64,000 nucleotides of DNA, taken from NCBI RefSeq assembly GCF_020524285.1, contig NZ_JAIVKX010000008.1, positions 124,001-188,000 on the forward strand, written 5' to 3'. The position numbers were made by a program, and so were the translations under genes. A model generated the notes under the pieces. The model worked only from the letters and a program-made list of their open reading frames with translations, searched no databases and was not told where the DNA came from. This document shows, one piece after another, positions 18,447 through 26,400 of the stretch. The DNA comes from Alloyangia pacifica (GTDB lineage: Bacteria; Pseudomonadota; Alphaproteobacteria; Rhodobacterales; Rhodobacteraceae). Position 1 is the stretch's first letter, and the number at the start of each line of letters is the position of its first letter.

Positions 18447-18707
18447 ATGAAGCCCCTCATCGCAGCAGCGACCGCCCTTCTCCTCTCCGCCACCGCGCTC
18501 GCGGCCCAGCCGCAGGGCGGCCCCGCTGCCGGCCCCGGGCGGGGCCCCGGCGACATGATCAAGCAGATGGATGCCAATGGCGACGGCAAGGTCACCAAGA
18601 CCGAGTTCGAGGCCAACACCCGCGCCATGTTCGCCCGGATGGACCGCAACGGGGACGGCGTGCTGAGCGGCGACGAGCTGACCCCGCCGACGCGCCCGCG
18701 GAACTGA
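18447..18707 (+). CDS. Secreted EF-hand calcium-binding protein
   Basis: This 86-residue protein has a Sec signal peptide (MKPLIAAATALLLSATALAA), a Gly/Pro-rich linker and two canonical EF-hand loops, DANGDGKVTKTEF and DRNGDGVLSGDEL. The exported part is therefore a minimal calcium-binding unit of about 65 residues in the periplasm. Such proteins are common in proteobacteria, and their role, whether calcium buffering or partner binding, is unproven. AGGA in the upstream sequence supports the start. Confidence 0.88.
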   Translation: MKPLIAAATALLLSATALAAQPQGGPAAGPGRGPGDMIKQMDANGDGKVTKTEFEANTRAMFARMDRNGDGVLSGDELTPPTRPRN

Positions 18708-18708
18708 C

Positions 18709-18810
18709 GTGCCGCGGCGTGTGCGAGAACCTTTCCAGCGGCCCGGCTCGGGCTGGCGGGACCTGATGCGCGTGCTGCGCATCGAGATCCTGCGTTTCTG
18801 GCGAGGCTGA
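18709..18810 (+). CDS. Possible short basic amphipathic peptide (33 residues)
   Basis: A GTG frame starts one base after the EF-hand stop codon and ends ...LMRVLRIEILRFWRG. The last 18 residues form an amphipathic helix of Arg, Leu, Ile and aromatic residues. A ribosome site is not evident, but tight spacing after the upstream stop would allow coupled translation. It fits between the EF-hand gene and the pheT terminator. Small size makes this uncertain. Confidence 0.3.
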   Translation: MPRRVREPFQRPGSGWRDLMRVLRIEILRFWRG

Positions 18811-18838
18811 GGCGCACCCCGGCATCCGGACAAGAAAA

Positions 18839-18866
18839 GGCCCCGGCGGAGCGCTCCGCCGGGGCC
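18839..18866 (-). terminator. Bidirectional terminator between the EF-hand gene and pheT
   Basis: A perfect 28-bp palindrome has arms GGCCCCGGCGGAGC and GCTCCGCCGGGGCC. On the minus strand it is followed by TTTTCTT, serving pheT. On the plus strand it is followed by TTCTT, serving the EF-hand gene. Confidence 0.9.
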
Positions 18867-18887
18867 TTCTTCATTCTCGGACGCGGA

Positions 18888-21284
18888 TCAGCCGCGCAGC
18901 GTGCCGCCGGTGGCCTTCTCGACCTTGGCGACGATCTTCGCCGCCACGGCCTCGATGTCCTTTTCCTTCAGCGTCGCGTCGCTCGGCTGCAGGCGCACGG
19001 TGATGGCGAGCGACTTCTTGCCCTCGCCGAGGCTGCCGCCGATGAACTCGTCGAACACGCGCACCTCCTCGATCAGCGCCTTGTCGGCGCCCGCCGCGGC
19101 GTTGACCAGGTCCAGCGCCGCCACATCGGCGTTTACCACGAAGGCGAAGTCACGCTCGACGGCCTGCAGGTCATTGAGCTTCAGCGCCGGGCGCGCGCCG
19201 CCGGAGTTGCGCGGCAGCGGGATGTCCTGCGGGTAGAGGGTGAAGGCCACGACGGGGCCCTTCACGTTCAACGCCTGCAGCACCTTGGGGTGCAGCTCGC
19301 CGAAGACGCCCAGCACCTTCTTCGGGCCGAGGCAGAGCTTGCCGTGACGGCCCGGGTGCCACCAGCCCTCGGCGCCGCGCAGGATCTGCATCTTGGCGGG
19401 CGCGCCCATGGCCGCGAGGATCGCCTCGGCATCGGCCTTGGCGTCGAAGACGTCGACGGGGCGCGAGGCACCGTGCACGTCCTTGGGACCGGTGCGGCCG
19501 ACGAGGATGCCGGAGACCTGCGTTGCCTGCTCTCCGGGCTCACCGCCGGCGAAGGCCGGGCCGCATTCGAAGAGCGCCATGTCGGCAAAGCCGCGCGCCT
19601 GGTTGCGCGCCGCCGCCTGCAGCAGGCCCGGCAGCAGCGAGGGGCGCATGTGGCTCATCTCGGAGCTGATCGGGTTCGCCAGCATGGTCGCATCGGTGCC
19701 GCCGCCGAAGATCTCGGCCGCGGCCTGGTCGATGAAGCTGTAGGTCACACATTCGTTGTAGCCGAGCTCCGCCGTGGTGCGGCGGGCGATTTGCTCGCGC
19801 TTCTGCATCGGCGAGAGGATCGGCTTCGGCACGCCCGGCTGGGTGCGGCGCATCGGCTGGCCCTGCAGCTTGGTGAGAGAGGCAACGCGAGCCACCTCTT
19901 CCACCAGATCCGCCTCGCCCATCACGTCGGGGCGCCAGCTCGGGACATTGGCCATGTCGCCGTCGAAGGTGAAGCCGAGGGCGGTCAGCGTGGCGCGCTG
20001 CTCGTCCGCCGGGATCTCCATGCCGACGAGGCTGATCACCCGGTCGGTGTCGAGCTTGTAGGCGCGGCTCACGTCGGGGGTGGCACCTGCGACGATGACT
20101 TCCGAGGCCTCGCCGCCGGCGATCTCGAGGATCATCGCGGTGGCCGCCTCGATGCCCGGGGCTGCCGAGGCCGGGTCGATGCCGCGCTCGAAGCGGTAGC
20201 GGGCGTCGGAATTGATCTTCAGCGCGCGGCCCGTGTAGGCGGTGCGGACGGTTTCGAAGTACGCCGCCTCGAGGAAGACGTCGACGGTTCCCTCCGAGAC
20301 GCCAGTGGGCTCGCCGCCCATCACGCCGCCGAGGCTTTCGACGGTGTCGCCGGCCGAAATCACCACCATGCCCGGCTCAAGCGTGTAGCTGCGCTCGTCC
20401 AGCGCCTCCAGCGTCTCGCCACCCTTGGCGCGGTGCACGCGCAGGTCGCCCGACACCTTGCCGGCGTCGAAGACGTGCAGCGGGCGGTTGCGGTCGAAGG
20501 TGAAATAGTTGGTCACGTCGACGAGGAAGCTGATCGGGCGCAGGCCGATGGCCTTCAGCCGGTCCTGCAGCCATTGCGGCGAGGGGCCGTTCTTCACGCC
20601 GCGGATGACGCGGCCGTAGAACACCGGGCAGTCGTCCAGCGTGTCTTCGTCGATGGTGACGTTGATCGGCGAGGCGAAACTGCCGGGCACGGTGACTTCG
20701 GGCAGCGGCTTCAGCGTACCGAGGCCGCGCGCCGCGAGATCGCGGGCAATGCCATGCACGCCAAGCGCGTCGGGGCGGTTCGGGGTGATGGCGATCTCGA
20801 TCACCGGATCGACCTTGGCCGGATCGTTCGCCGCCAGCCAGTCGACGAAGGTCTCGCCGACTTCGCCCGAGGGCAGCTCGATGATACCGTCATGCTCCTC
20901 AGACAGCTCCATCTCGCGCTCGGAGCACATCATGCCGAAGCTCTCGATGCCGCGGATTTTGCCGACCTGGATGGTGGTGTCGATGCCGGGCACGTAGGTG
21001 CCGGGCTTGGCCACGACCACGGTGATCCCCTCGCGCGCGTTGGGCGCGCCGCAGATGATCTGGCTCTCGCCTTCATCGGTCATCACCGTGCAGACGCGCA
21101 GCTTGTCGGCGTCGGGGTGCTTCTCGGCCTTGAGCACCTTGCCGATGGTAAAGGCCGACAGGCGGTCGGCGGGGTTCTCGACCCCTTCGACTTCCAGTCC
21201 CAGATCGGTCAGTGCCTCGGTGATTTCCTCCACCGTGGCGGAGGTGTCGAGGTGGTCTTTCAACCAGGAAAGCGTGAATTTCAT
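18888..21284 (-). CDS. pheT: Phenylalanyl-tRNA synthetase beta subunit
   Basis: Together with PheS it forms the alpha2-beta2 enzyme that charges tRNA-Phe. The 798-residue protein has the expected order: an N-terminal B1 domain (MKFTLSWLKDHLD), an OB-fold tRNA-binding domain (GKVLKAEKHPDADKLRVC, residues about 47-64), B3/B4 editing domains (RGVKNGPSPQWLQDRL, VDVTNYFTFD), a B5 domain and a C-terminal FDX-ACB anticodon domain (FVVNADVAALDLVNAA). Length is normal. pheS is not adjacent: the next gene upstream is the RutE-like reductase, so the two subunit genes are separated here. Confidence 0.96.
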   Translation of the reverse strand: MKFTLSWLKDHLDTSATVEEITEALTDLGLEVEGVENPADRLSAFTIGKVLKAEKHPDADKLRVCTVMTDEGESQIICGAPNAREGITVVVAKPGTYVPGIDTTIQVGKIRGIESFGMMCSEREMELSEEHDGIIELPSGEVGETFVDWLAANDPAKVDPVIEIAITPNRPDALGVHGIARDLAARGLGTLKPLPEVTVPGSFASPINVTIDEDTLDDCPVFYGRVIRGVKNGPSPQWLQDRLKAIGLRPISFLVDVTNYFTFDRNRPLHVFDAGKVSGDLRVHRAKGGETLEALDERSYTLEPGMVVISAGDTVESLGGVMGGEPTGVSEGTVDVFLEAAYFETVRTAYTGRALKINSDARYRFERGIDPASAAPGIEAATAMILEIAGGEASEVIVAGATPDVSRAYKLDTDRVISLVGMEIPADEQRATLTALGFTFDGDMANVPSWRPDVMGEADLVEEVARVASLTKLQGQPMRRTQPGVPKPILSPMQKREQIARRTTAELGYNECVTYSFIDQAAAEIFGGGTDATMLANPISSEMSHMRPSLLPGLLQAAARNQARGFADMALFECGPAFAGGEPGEQATQVSGILVGRTGPKDVHGASRPVDVFDAKADAEAILAAMGAPAKMQILRGAEGWWHPGRHGKLCLGPKKVLGVFGELHPKVLQALNVKGPVVAFTLYPQDIPLPRNSGGARPALKLNDLQAVERDFAFVVNADVAALDLVNAAAGADKALIEEVRVFDEFIGGSLGEGKKSLAITVRLQPSDATLKEKDIEAVAAKIVAKVEKATGGTLRG

Positions 21285-21473
21285 CTCTCGGCCCGGCTTG
21301 GTTTCGCTTGGGTCCGGTCCTTAGCGGAATGAGGCGGGAGGGGAAAGGGGGTTGGCCCGAGGGAGCGACGTCCCGGGGCCAAGGAAAGCAGGGGCGCTGC
21401 CCCTCTTGGCCTGCGGCCAATTCACCCCGGCGTAGTGGGCCGGCGTATTGGGAAAGAGAAGAAGAATCGAAAG

Positions 21474-21499
21474 GCCCGGCGGCAGCCTGTCCGCCGGGC
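21474..21499 (-). terminator. Rho-independent terminator of the amidase-rutE operon
   Basis: A perfect 9-bp stem, GCCCGGCGG / CCGCCGGGC, has an 8-base loop and is followed on the minus strand by CTTTCGATTCTTCTTCT. It lies about 20 bases after the RutE-like stop. Confidence 0.8.
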
Positions 21500-21517
21500 G
21501 CGCTGGAAGAGTGCGGC

Positions 21518-22123
21518 TCAGAGCACCTTGCAGGCGTCTTCCATCTTGAGGCGCGGCAGGCGGTCGAAGACCTTCGAGGGCTCGCCGTAGCCGAGGTTGA
21601 CCATGAAGTTCACCTTCCAGGTGGTGCCGGCAAGGAAGGTCTCTTCGACCAGCTTGGCATCGAAGCCGGACATCGGGCCGCAGTCGAGGCCGAGCGCGCG
21701 CGCCGCCAGCATCAGGTAGCCGCCCTGCAGCGAGGAGTTGCGGAAGGCGGTCTCGGTGATCATCGCCTCGGAGCCGGTGAACCAGGGCTTGGCGTCCACA
21801 TGCGGGAAGAGCTCGCCGAGCTTCTCGTAGAACTCCATGTCCTGGCACACGATGACGGTGACCGGGGCGGTCATAGTCTTCTCGCGGTTGCCGCTGGAGA
21901 GCGCCGGCGAGAGCTTCTCCTTGGCCTCCTGGCTGCGGATGAAGACGAAACGCGCCGGCGAGCAGTTGGCCGAGGTCGGGCCCATCTTCACCAGGTCGTA
22001 GAGCTGCTCGAGGATATCCTCGGGGATGTCCTTGTCCTGCCAGGCGTTCTGGCTGCGGGCTTCAAGAAACAGCGTGTCGAGCGCCGTTGCATCGAGCGCG
22101 CCGGTGGGGAGGAGGTCTTTCAT
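21518..22123 (-). CDS. rutE: Malonic semialdehyde reductase-like nitroreductase (RutE/HadB family)
   Basis: In the Rut pathway RutE reduces toxic malonic semialdehyde to 3-hydroxypropionate with NAD(P)H and FMN. The 201-residue product matches RutE in size and pattern: [14 protein letters not shown] near the start, [16 protein letters not shown] (FMN contact region, about residues 48-63), an [36 protein letters not shown] core and a [10 protein letters not shown] end. It is the last gene of the minus-strand unit 66-residue protein - amidase - rutE, 19 bases after the amidase stop, and it ends at a clear terminator. The pairing with rutA and rutF on the other side of the regulator supports the assignment. 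Confidence 0.87.
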   Translation of the reverse strand: MKDLLPTGALDATALDTLFLEARSQNAWQDKDIPEDILEQLYDLVKMGPTSANCSPARFVFIRSQEAKEKLSPALSSGNREKTMTAPVTVIVCQDMEFYEKLGELFPHVDAKPWFTGSEAMITETAFRNSSLQGGYLMLAARALGLDCGPMSGFDAKLVEETFLAGTTWKVNFMVNLGYGEPSKVFDRLPRLKMEDACKVL

Positions 22124-22142
22124 CTGTCGTGCCTTTCAGTCT

Positions 22143-23501
22143 TCAAGCGGGTTCCGCCAGCGCGGCTTCCACCGGCTGGCGCGAGATTTCAAGGGTTTGC
22201 GCGAGATCGGCGATCAGGTCCTCCGACCCGCGCGGCCCCATGATCTGGAGGCTGAGCGGGCCGTCCGAGGTCCAGGCGACCGGCAGCGAGAGCACCGGCA
22301 GGCCGAGGATCGAGCCGGGGCGGGTGAAGCCGGTCATGCCGGAGATCATCCGGGCGATCTCGGTGCCCTCTGCATGGACCAGCACCTCGGCCTGCGGCGC
22401 CACGTCGGCGAGGCCGGGCAGGATCACCAGGTCGGCGGCCCCGAAAATCTCCTCGGCGGTGCGCGCCATGGCGATCTCGCGGATCTGCCGGGCGCGCAGG
22501 TAGGCCTGGGCGGAGATGCCCGCCGCCTGCGCGAGCCGCGCGCGCACCTGGGTGCCGTAGGTCTCGGGGCAGTCGCGCAGCCGGTCGGCGTGCACCGTGG
22601 CGGCCTCGGCGATGGCAATGACATTGGCGGGTTCGGTGAGGTCCGAGAAATACCCCATGTCGAGCGAGACGAGGTCATGCCCCTGCCCCGCCAGCGCGCC
22701 CCGGGTCTCGGCGAGCGCGGTGCGCATCCGGTCCGAGATGCCCTCGACGAAGCCGCCGCGGTCGAAGGCGATGCGCAGCTTGCGCGGGGGCTCGGCCTGC
22801 GCCCGTGTCCTGCCGCCCGAGATCACCGAGAGCACGCGGCGCGCGCAGTCGACGGAGGCGGCGAGCGGGCCGACGGTGTCCTGCGTCCAGCTCAGCGGCA
22901 TGGCTCCGGTGAGCGGCACGAGGCCGAGGCCGGGCTTGAAGCCGACCACGCCGTTGCAGGCCGCGGGCACGCGGATCGAACCGCCGGTGTCCGAGCCGAG
23001 CGCCGCGGGCACCAGCCTCATGCCGACCGCCACGCCCGAGCCGCTCGAGGAACCGCCGGGCACGCCGCCCGGCACCGCCGGGTTCTCGGGCATGCCGTGG
23101 TGATGGTTCTGCCCGGTCGGCCCCATGGCGAACTCCGACATCTGCAGGCGGCCGAAGTCCACCGCCCCCGCCGCATCGAGCCGCTCCAGCACCGTCGCGG
23201 TGCCGGTCGCGGTCTTGCGCGCGGACGGGTGGCCGCCGAAGCCGACGGTCGATCCCTTGCGGTCGAACATGTCCTTATGCGCCATGGGCACGCCGGCGAG
23301 CGGTCCCAGCGGCTTGCCCTCGCGCCGGGCGCGGTCCGAGAGAACGGCCTGCTCATAGGCGCGCTCCCATTCCAGACGCTGGAACGGCGAGAGCGTGCCG
23401 CGGGTGGTGATCCGGGACTGCAGTTCCGTGAGCAGCGCGGTGGCGGTGGTCTCGCCCGACTCGAGGCGCGAAAGGAGGCCGGCGATGGTCACCCCGCTCA
23501 T
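22143..23501 (-). CDS. Amidase-signature family hydrolase (amidase 1 of the rut-like locus)
   Basis: This 452-residue cytoplasmic amidase has the Ser-cis-Ser-Lys triad: Lys in GVPMAHKDMFDRKG (near residue 76), the cis-Ser in VPGGSSSGSGVAVG and the nucleophile in GSDTGGSIRVPAACNG. It hydrolyses an amide, ureide or carbamoyl compound; the sequence does not say which. Its ATG overlaps the stop of the 66-residue gene by four bases (ATGA), so the two are translationally coupled, which is reminiscent of amidases that need a tiny partner such as AtzE-AtzG. It shares the operon with rutE and presumably acts on an intermediate of the same pathway. Confidence 0.88.
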   Translation of the reverse strand: MSGVTIAGLLSRLESGETTATALLTELQSRITTRGTLSPFQRLEWERAYEQAVLSDRARREGKPLGPLAGVPMAHKDMFDRKGSTVGFGGHPSARKTATGTATVLERLDAAGAVDFGRLQMSEFAMGPTGQNHHHGMPENPAVPGGVPGGSSSGSGVAVGMRLVPAALGSDTGGSIRVPAACNGVVGFKPGLGLVPLTGAMPLSWTQDTVGPLAASVDCARRVLSVISGGRTRAQAEPPRKLRIAFDRGGFVEGISDRMRTALAETRGALAGQGHDLVSLDMGYFSDLTEPANVIAIAEAATVHADRLRDCPETYGTQVRARLAQAAGISAQAYLRARQIREIAMARTAEEIFGAADLVILPGLADVAPQAEVLVHAEGTEIARMISGMTGFTRPGSILGLPVLSLPVAWTSDGPLSLQIMGPRGSEDLIADLAQTLEISRQPVEAALAEPA

Positions 23502-23698
23502 GCGGCGCCCTCCGCAAAGGGATCGGTGGCCGCCAGCGCGCCGCAGCGTCCCGAGGGGCGCAGCGGGCCGTCGCCAGGCAGCGCGAGCAGCGGGTTGGCG
23601 AAGATGTCAGCCTCGACCCGGGCGCGTTGATCCTGCGCGATGGCGCGCTCACCCTCGGAGGGGGCGCGGCCCAGAAGGGCGGTCAGCTCCTGTTCCAT
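23498..23698 (-). CDS. 66-residue protein translationally coupled to amidase 1
   Basis: The frame runs MEQELTALLGRAPSEGERA to DPFAEGAA, with AAGGA eight bases before the ATG. Its first half is helical and charged; its second half is Pro/Leu-rich (NPLLALPGDGPLRPSG). Position and size resemble the AtzG subunit (DUF4089) that precedes the AtzE amidase in the cyanurate pathway and lets it form a complex. I do not see a convincing DUF4089 sequence match, so the analogy rests on context. It is probably a structural or regulatory partner of the amidase. Confidence 0.65.
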   Translation of the reverse strand: MEQELTALLGRAPSEGERAIAQDQRARVEADIFANPLLALPGDGPLRPSGRCGALAATDPFAEGAA

Positions 23699-24105
23699 GT
23701 TCGGGGTCCTTTCCCAGCGGCTCCGGGGCGGCTGACTGATGGGGGCTTGGGGGTATCTGCTGATCCGGCAGCGCGGCGGGGAAAAGGGGACGCGGGGAGG
23801 AATGCGGCGGCGGGACGCGCTCTGCCCAGCCGGTGACCGCATCCGCGCGTGGCGTGATGAGAAAATGGTCGCGGGCAGGAGCGCGGGAGGTCTGCCGCTG
23901 GGGGGTGTACTGGGGCTCTCATCTTCTGCGCTGTTTCCGGGGCCGATGCCATGTGACGTGTTCGCTGGACGAAGCGACACGAACATTGTCCGGACTTATT
24001 CAGACTAGTGTCAACGAGTCGGGTGTGACTCCACCGCGGGATTTTGCAGTAAGTGCACAATTGCCCGGAATCTGACCACCGAGGCCCCAGCCTTCTACGC
24101 CGGAC
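23699..24105. other. 407-bp gap holding the promoter and a long leader for the amidase-rutE operon
   Basis: I find no gene here. The promoter/operator at 23985-24014 would give a leader of roughly 280 bases before the 66-residue gene. Open frames in both directions are Pro/Arg-rich without ribosome sites. A half-site TAAGTCCGG overlaps the MFS stop codon near 24100-24109. Confidence 0.5.
23985..24014 (-). promoter_or_regulatory. Promoter with overlapping GTCCGGAC operator for the amidase-rutE operon
   Basis: On the minus strand there is a consensus -35 TTGACA (24014-24009), an 18-base spacer and a -10-like GACAAT (23990-23985). The spacer and -10 contain AATAAGTCCGGACAATG, whose core GTCCGGAC (23988-23995) is shared with the other operators of this locus. 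A repressor bound here would block the promoter. Confidence 0.65.
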
Positions 24106-25344
24106 TTATGCGGACGCCACGTCGCGGGCCTGCGCCCGCATCTGTCCCCAGGACAGCGCCGCTCCGAGGAAGCCCACAGAGGAGAACAGCGTGAAGCCGA
24201 GCCCGTAGTCGCCGACCAGCCCGTAGATGAAGGCAAAGCAGCTCGGCCCGAGGATCACCCCGACAAAGGTATAGACCAGCAGGGCGCCGGTGTTGGCGCC
24301 GACCTTGCCCTTGGGCGCGGTGCGCGCCGCGGCGGCGAGGAAGACGCCGTTCCAGCCAGAGGCGACGCCGCCGAGCCCGGCCAGCAGCATCACCTGCAGC
24401 GGTGCCGGGAAGATGCCAATCCAGTTCAGCGAGAAGAGAATGCACCCGGCGATGAAACCGATGATGCTCAGCGTCCGGAAGCCGCCGAGACGGTCCGCCG
24501 CCACGCCCCAGGCGACGCGGCCGATGGCGCCGAGCATCTGCGACGCCGCCGCCACGCTGCCCGCCGCCACCAGCGTCCAGCCATGCGCGACCAGCATCAC
24601 GACGATGAAGGCCGTAGCGATGAGCTGCAGCGCCGAGTAGAGGCACCCGAGCAGCGCCAGCGTGCGCAGGCGCGGGTTCGACAGGATCGCCTGTTGCTCG
24701 CGCAGCATGCGGCGCCAGACGCCCTCGGTGGCAACGCCGCGCTGGGTCGGCTCGGGCCGGTCGACGAGCAGCGACCAGAGCAGCAGCAGCGCCGGCGGCA
24801 CCGCCGCCAGCACCAGCGCGCTCTGCCATCCCGCGCCGAGCGCCACCGCCAGCGCGGGCAGCAGCACGTTGGCCACCACCGCCCCCAGCGGCACGCCGCT
24901 TTGCTTGATCGAGAAGACGAGGCTCTGGCGCGGGCGCGGCGTGGTGCGGTGCAGGATGACCGAGGAGGCCGGGTTGTTGAGCCCGTAGCCGATGCCGAAA
25001 AGCAGCGACGCCAGCACCATTAGCACGGGCACCGCGCTGGCCAGCATCAGCAGGCCGAGCACGAAGATCGCCAGTTCCAGCCGGATCACCCGCTCGGCGC
25101 GCAGGGTTTCGACCACGCCCCCCGCGAAGGCCGAGGCGAACATGCCCGCGAAGTAGATCAGGCTGATCTGGTAGCCGATCCAATGCGCGCCGATGCCGAG
25201 GCTGGCGGCGGCCTCCGGCGCCAGGGCGGTCAGCGCGAGGATGCTGCAGGTGGCCGCCACCTGCACCAGCGTCATGATCGCCAGCGGCTTGATCCAAAGG
25301 CTCGGCGCGATCGGGGCGCCCTGGGTCGACAAGCTGTCGCTCAT
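24106..25344 (-). CDS. Major facilitator superfamily transporter
   Basis: This 412-residue permease has twelve hydrophobic segments and the usual MFS layout, with a central basic loop near residue 200 (VDRPEPTQRG). It begins MSDSLSTQGAPIAPS. It is the likely importer for the substrate of this locus, replacing the RutG uracil permease of E. coli, to which it is unrelated. The operator AAGTCCGGACTT lies only seven bases before its start codon, so the repressor would cover its translation start region as well. It is divergent from the GntR gene. Confidence 0.88.
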   Translation of the reverse strand: MSDSLSTQGAPIAPSLWIKPLAIMTLVQVAATCSILALTALAPEAAASLGIGAHWIGYQISLIYFAGMFASAFAGGVVETLRAERVIRLELAIFVLGLLMLASAVPVLMVLASLLFGIGYGLNNPASSVILHRTTPRPRQSLVFSIKQSGVPLGAVVANVLLPALAVALGAGWQSALVLAAVPPALLLLWSLLVDRPEPTQRGVATEGVWRRMLREQQAILSNPRLRTLALLGCLYSALQLIATAFIVVMLVAHGWTLVAAGSVAAASQMLGAIGRVAWGVAADRLGGFRTLSIIGFIAGCILFSLNWIGIFPAPLQVMLLAGLGGVASGWNGVFLAAAARTAPKGKVGANTGALLVYTFVGVILGPSCFAFIYGLVGDYGLGFTLFSSVGFLGAALSWGQMRAQARDVASA

Positions 25345-25351
25345 TCGCGTA

Positions 25352-25363
25352 AAGTCCGGACTT
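25352..25363 (-). promoter_or_regulatory. Operator AAGTCCGGACTT in front of the MFS transporter
   Basis: A perfect 12-bp palindrome lies seven bases upstream of the transporter start. It is one of several copies of this motif around the GntR gene. Confidence 0.75.
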
Positions 25364-25404
25364 GAGTGGAAGGCGAGTAGGAGGGTGTCGGATGCTATAT
25401 CTAG

Positions 25405-25420
25405 ATAAGTCCGTACTTAT
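25405..25420 (+). promoter_or_regulatory. Operator ATAAGTCCGTACTTAT in front of the GntR gene
   Basis: The inverted repeat ATAAGT/ACTTAT has a CCGT centre, one base different from the perfect palindrome at 25352. Its centre is 55 bp from that of the other operator, about five helical turns. It lies 36 bases before the regulator start codon, consistent with autoregulation. Confidence 0.75.
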
Positions 25421-25456
25421 TAGCAAGAATGGGATCGACACCGAGGGGCGAAAGCG

Positions 25457-26212
25457 ATGATGACAGAGCAGGACATCGACCAGGATCCGGGCACGTCTAC
25501 CCCGCTTTACCTGCAGGTTGCGCACCGGCTGGAGCGCCAGATCGTTTCCGGCGAGCGCGCCGTGGGCAGCCTGCTTCCGCCCGAGGCAGAGCTTGCCGTG
25601 CAGCTCGGCGTCAGCCGCCACACGGTGCGCCAGGCCATCGCGCAGCTGCGCAAGCGCGGCATGCTGGCGGCCCGCAAGGGCGTGGGCACGCGGGTCGAGG
25701 CCGCCAAGCCCGACTGGCGCGACCGCTTCCGCAACGATTCGCGCGACGACCTGTTCGAATTCGCCAGCCAGAGCGAGTTCTTCATCCAGCAGAAGGAGCG
25801 GCGCGAAGTGCGCGGGAAAACCGCGGCCGAGATCGGCTGTCGCCCCGGGAAACGGCTGATCTACATGGCCGGACCGCGTCACTTCATCGGCGAACCTACG
25901 CCTTTTTGCTGGAACGAGGTCTACCTAGACCCGATCGCGCAGGAAGTGGTGGCCGAGATGACCGAGCTGCGGTCTTCGCTGTTCCAGCTCATCGAGCAGC
26001 GTACTGGCGAGCGGATTGAGGAAATCCAGCAGGAGATCCGCGCAGTGCAGATCTCGCCAGAGGTCTGCCATGCGATGAACCGGCCCGAGGGCACGATCGG
26101 CCTGCGCATCACTCGGCGGTACCTCGCCTCGGGCGGGCGACTGCTGGAATACGCGATCCAGACCTCGCCCGACGACGCCTTCGCCTATCGCACGAATCTC
26201 TCCGCCGAGTGA
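25457..26212 (+). CDS. GntR-family transcriptional regulator with UTRA ligand domain (HutC subfamily)
   Basis: This 251-residue regulator has an N-terminal winged helix (PLYLQVAHRLERQIVSGE, LPPEAELAVQLGVSRHTVRQAIAQL, GVGTRVE, residues about 16-85). A C-terminal UTRA domain follows (about 100-248, with RRYLASGGRLLEYAIQTSPDDAF). UTRA domains bind pathway intermediates, as HutC binds urocanate. The gene is divergent from the MFS transporter and upstream of the rutA operon. Palindromes AAGTCCGGACTT occur in front of it and the other units, so it is very probably the local repressor. E. coli and rhizobial rut genes use the unrelated TetR-type RutR. Start: the first of two adjacent ATGs, nine bases after GAGGGG. 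Confidence 0.92.
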   Translation: MMTEQDIDQDPGTSTPLYLQVAHRLERQIVSGERAVGSLLPPEAELAVQLGVSRHTVRQAIAQLRKRGMLAARKGVGTRVEAAKPDWRDRFRNDSRDDLFEFASQSEFFIQQKERREVRGKTAAEIGCRPGKRLIYMAGPRHFIGEPTPFCWNEVYLDPIAQEVVAEMTELRSSLFQLIEQRTGERIEEIQQEIRAVQISPEVCHAMNRPEGTIGLRITRRYLASGGRLLEYAIQTSPDDAFAYRTNLSAE

Positions 26213-26301
26213 GCCAAGGGCGGGGGCTTGCGCGCTGCCCAAGCGAAGGCCAGCCCACGGCGCATCTGCACAGAAAATCATCAATGGCCCGGACGCCTCG
26301 C

Positions 26302-26317
26302 AAAAGTCCGGACTTTT
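26302..26317 (+). promoter_or_regulatory. Operator AAAAGTCCGGACTTTT upstream of rutA
   Basis: A perfect 16-bp palindrome, the longest of the set, lies 83 bases before the rutA start codon. Confidence 0.78.
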
Positions 26318-26355
26318 CCAAATTCCCCTCTGGACCAGCCACAAGGCAGCCGGAC

Positions 26356-26369
26356 TAAGTTCGGACATA
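26356..26369 (+). promoter_or_regulatory. Second, imperfect operator upstream of rutA
   Basis: TAAGTTCGGACATA resembles the TAAGTCCGGACTTA consensus with two changes. Its centre is about 53 bp from that of the perfect palindrome at 26302, close to five helical turns, so co-operative binding or looping is possible. Confidence 0.5.
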
Positions 26370-26400
26370 CAAAAACGAAACGTCCAGCAGGAGAATTCAC

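Noticed and set aside
19290-21332. A plus-strand open frame of 680 codons opposite pheT
   Set aside because: Antisense shadow of pheT; low-complexity Arg/Gly/Ala translation and no start signal.
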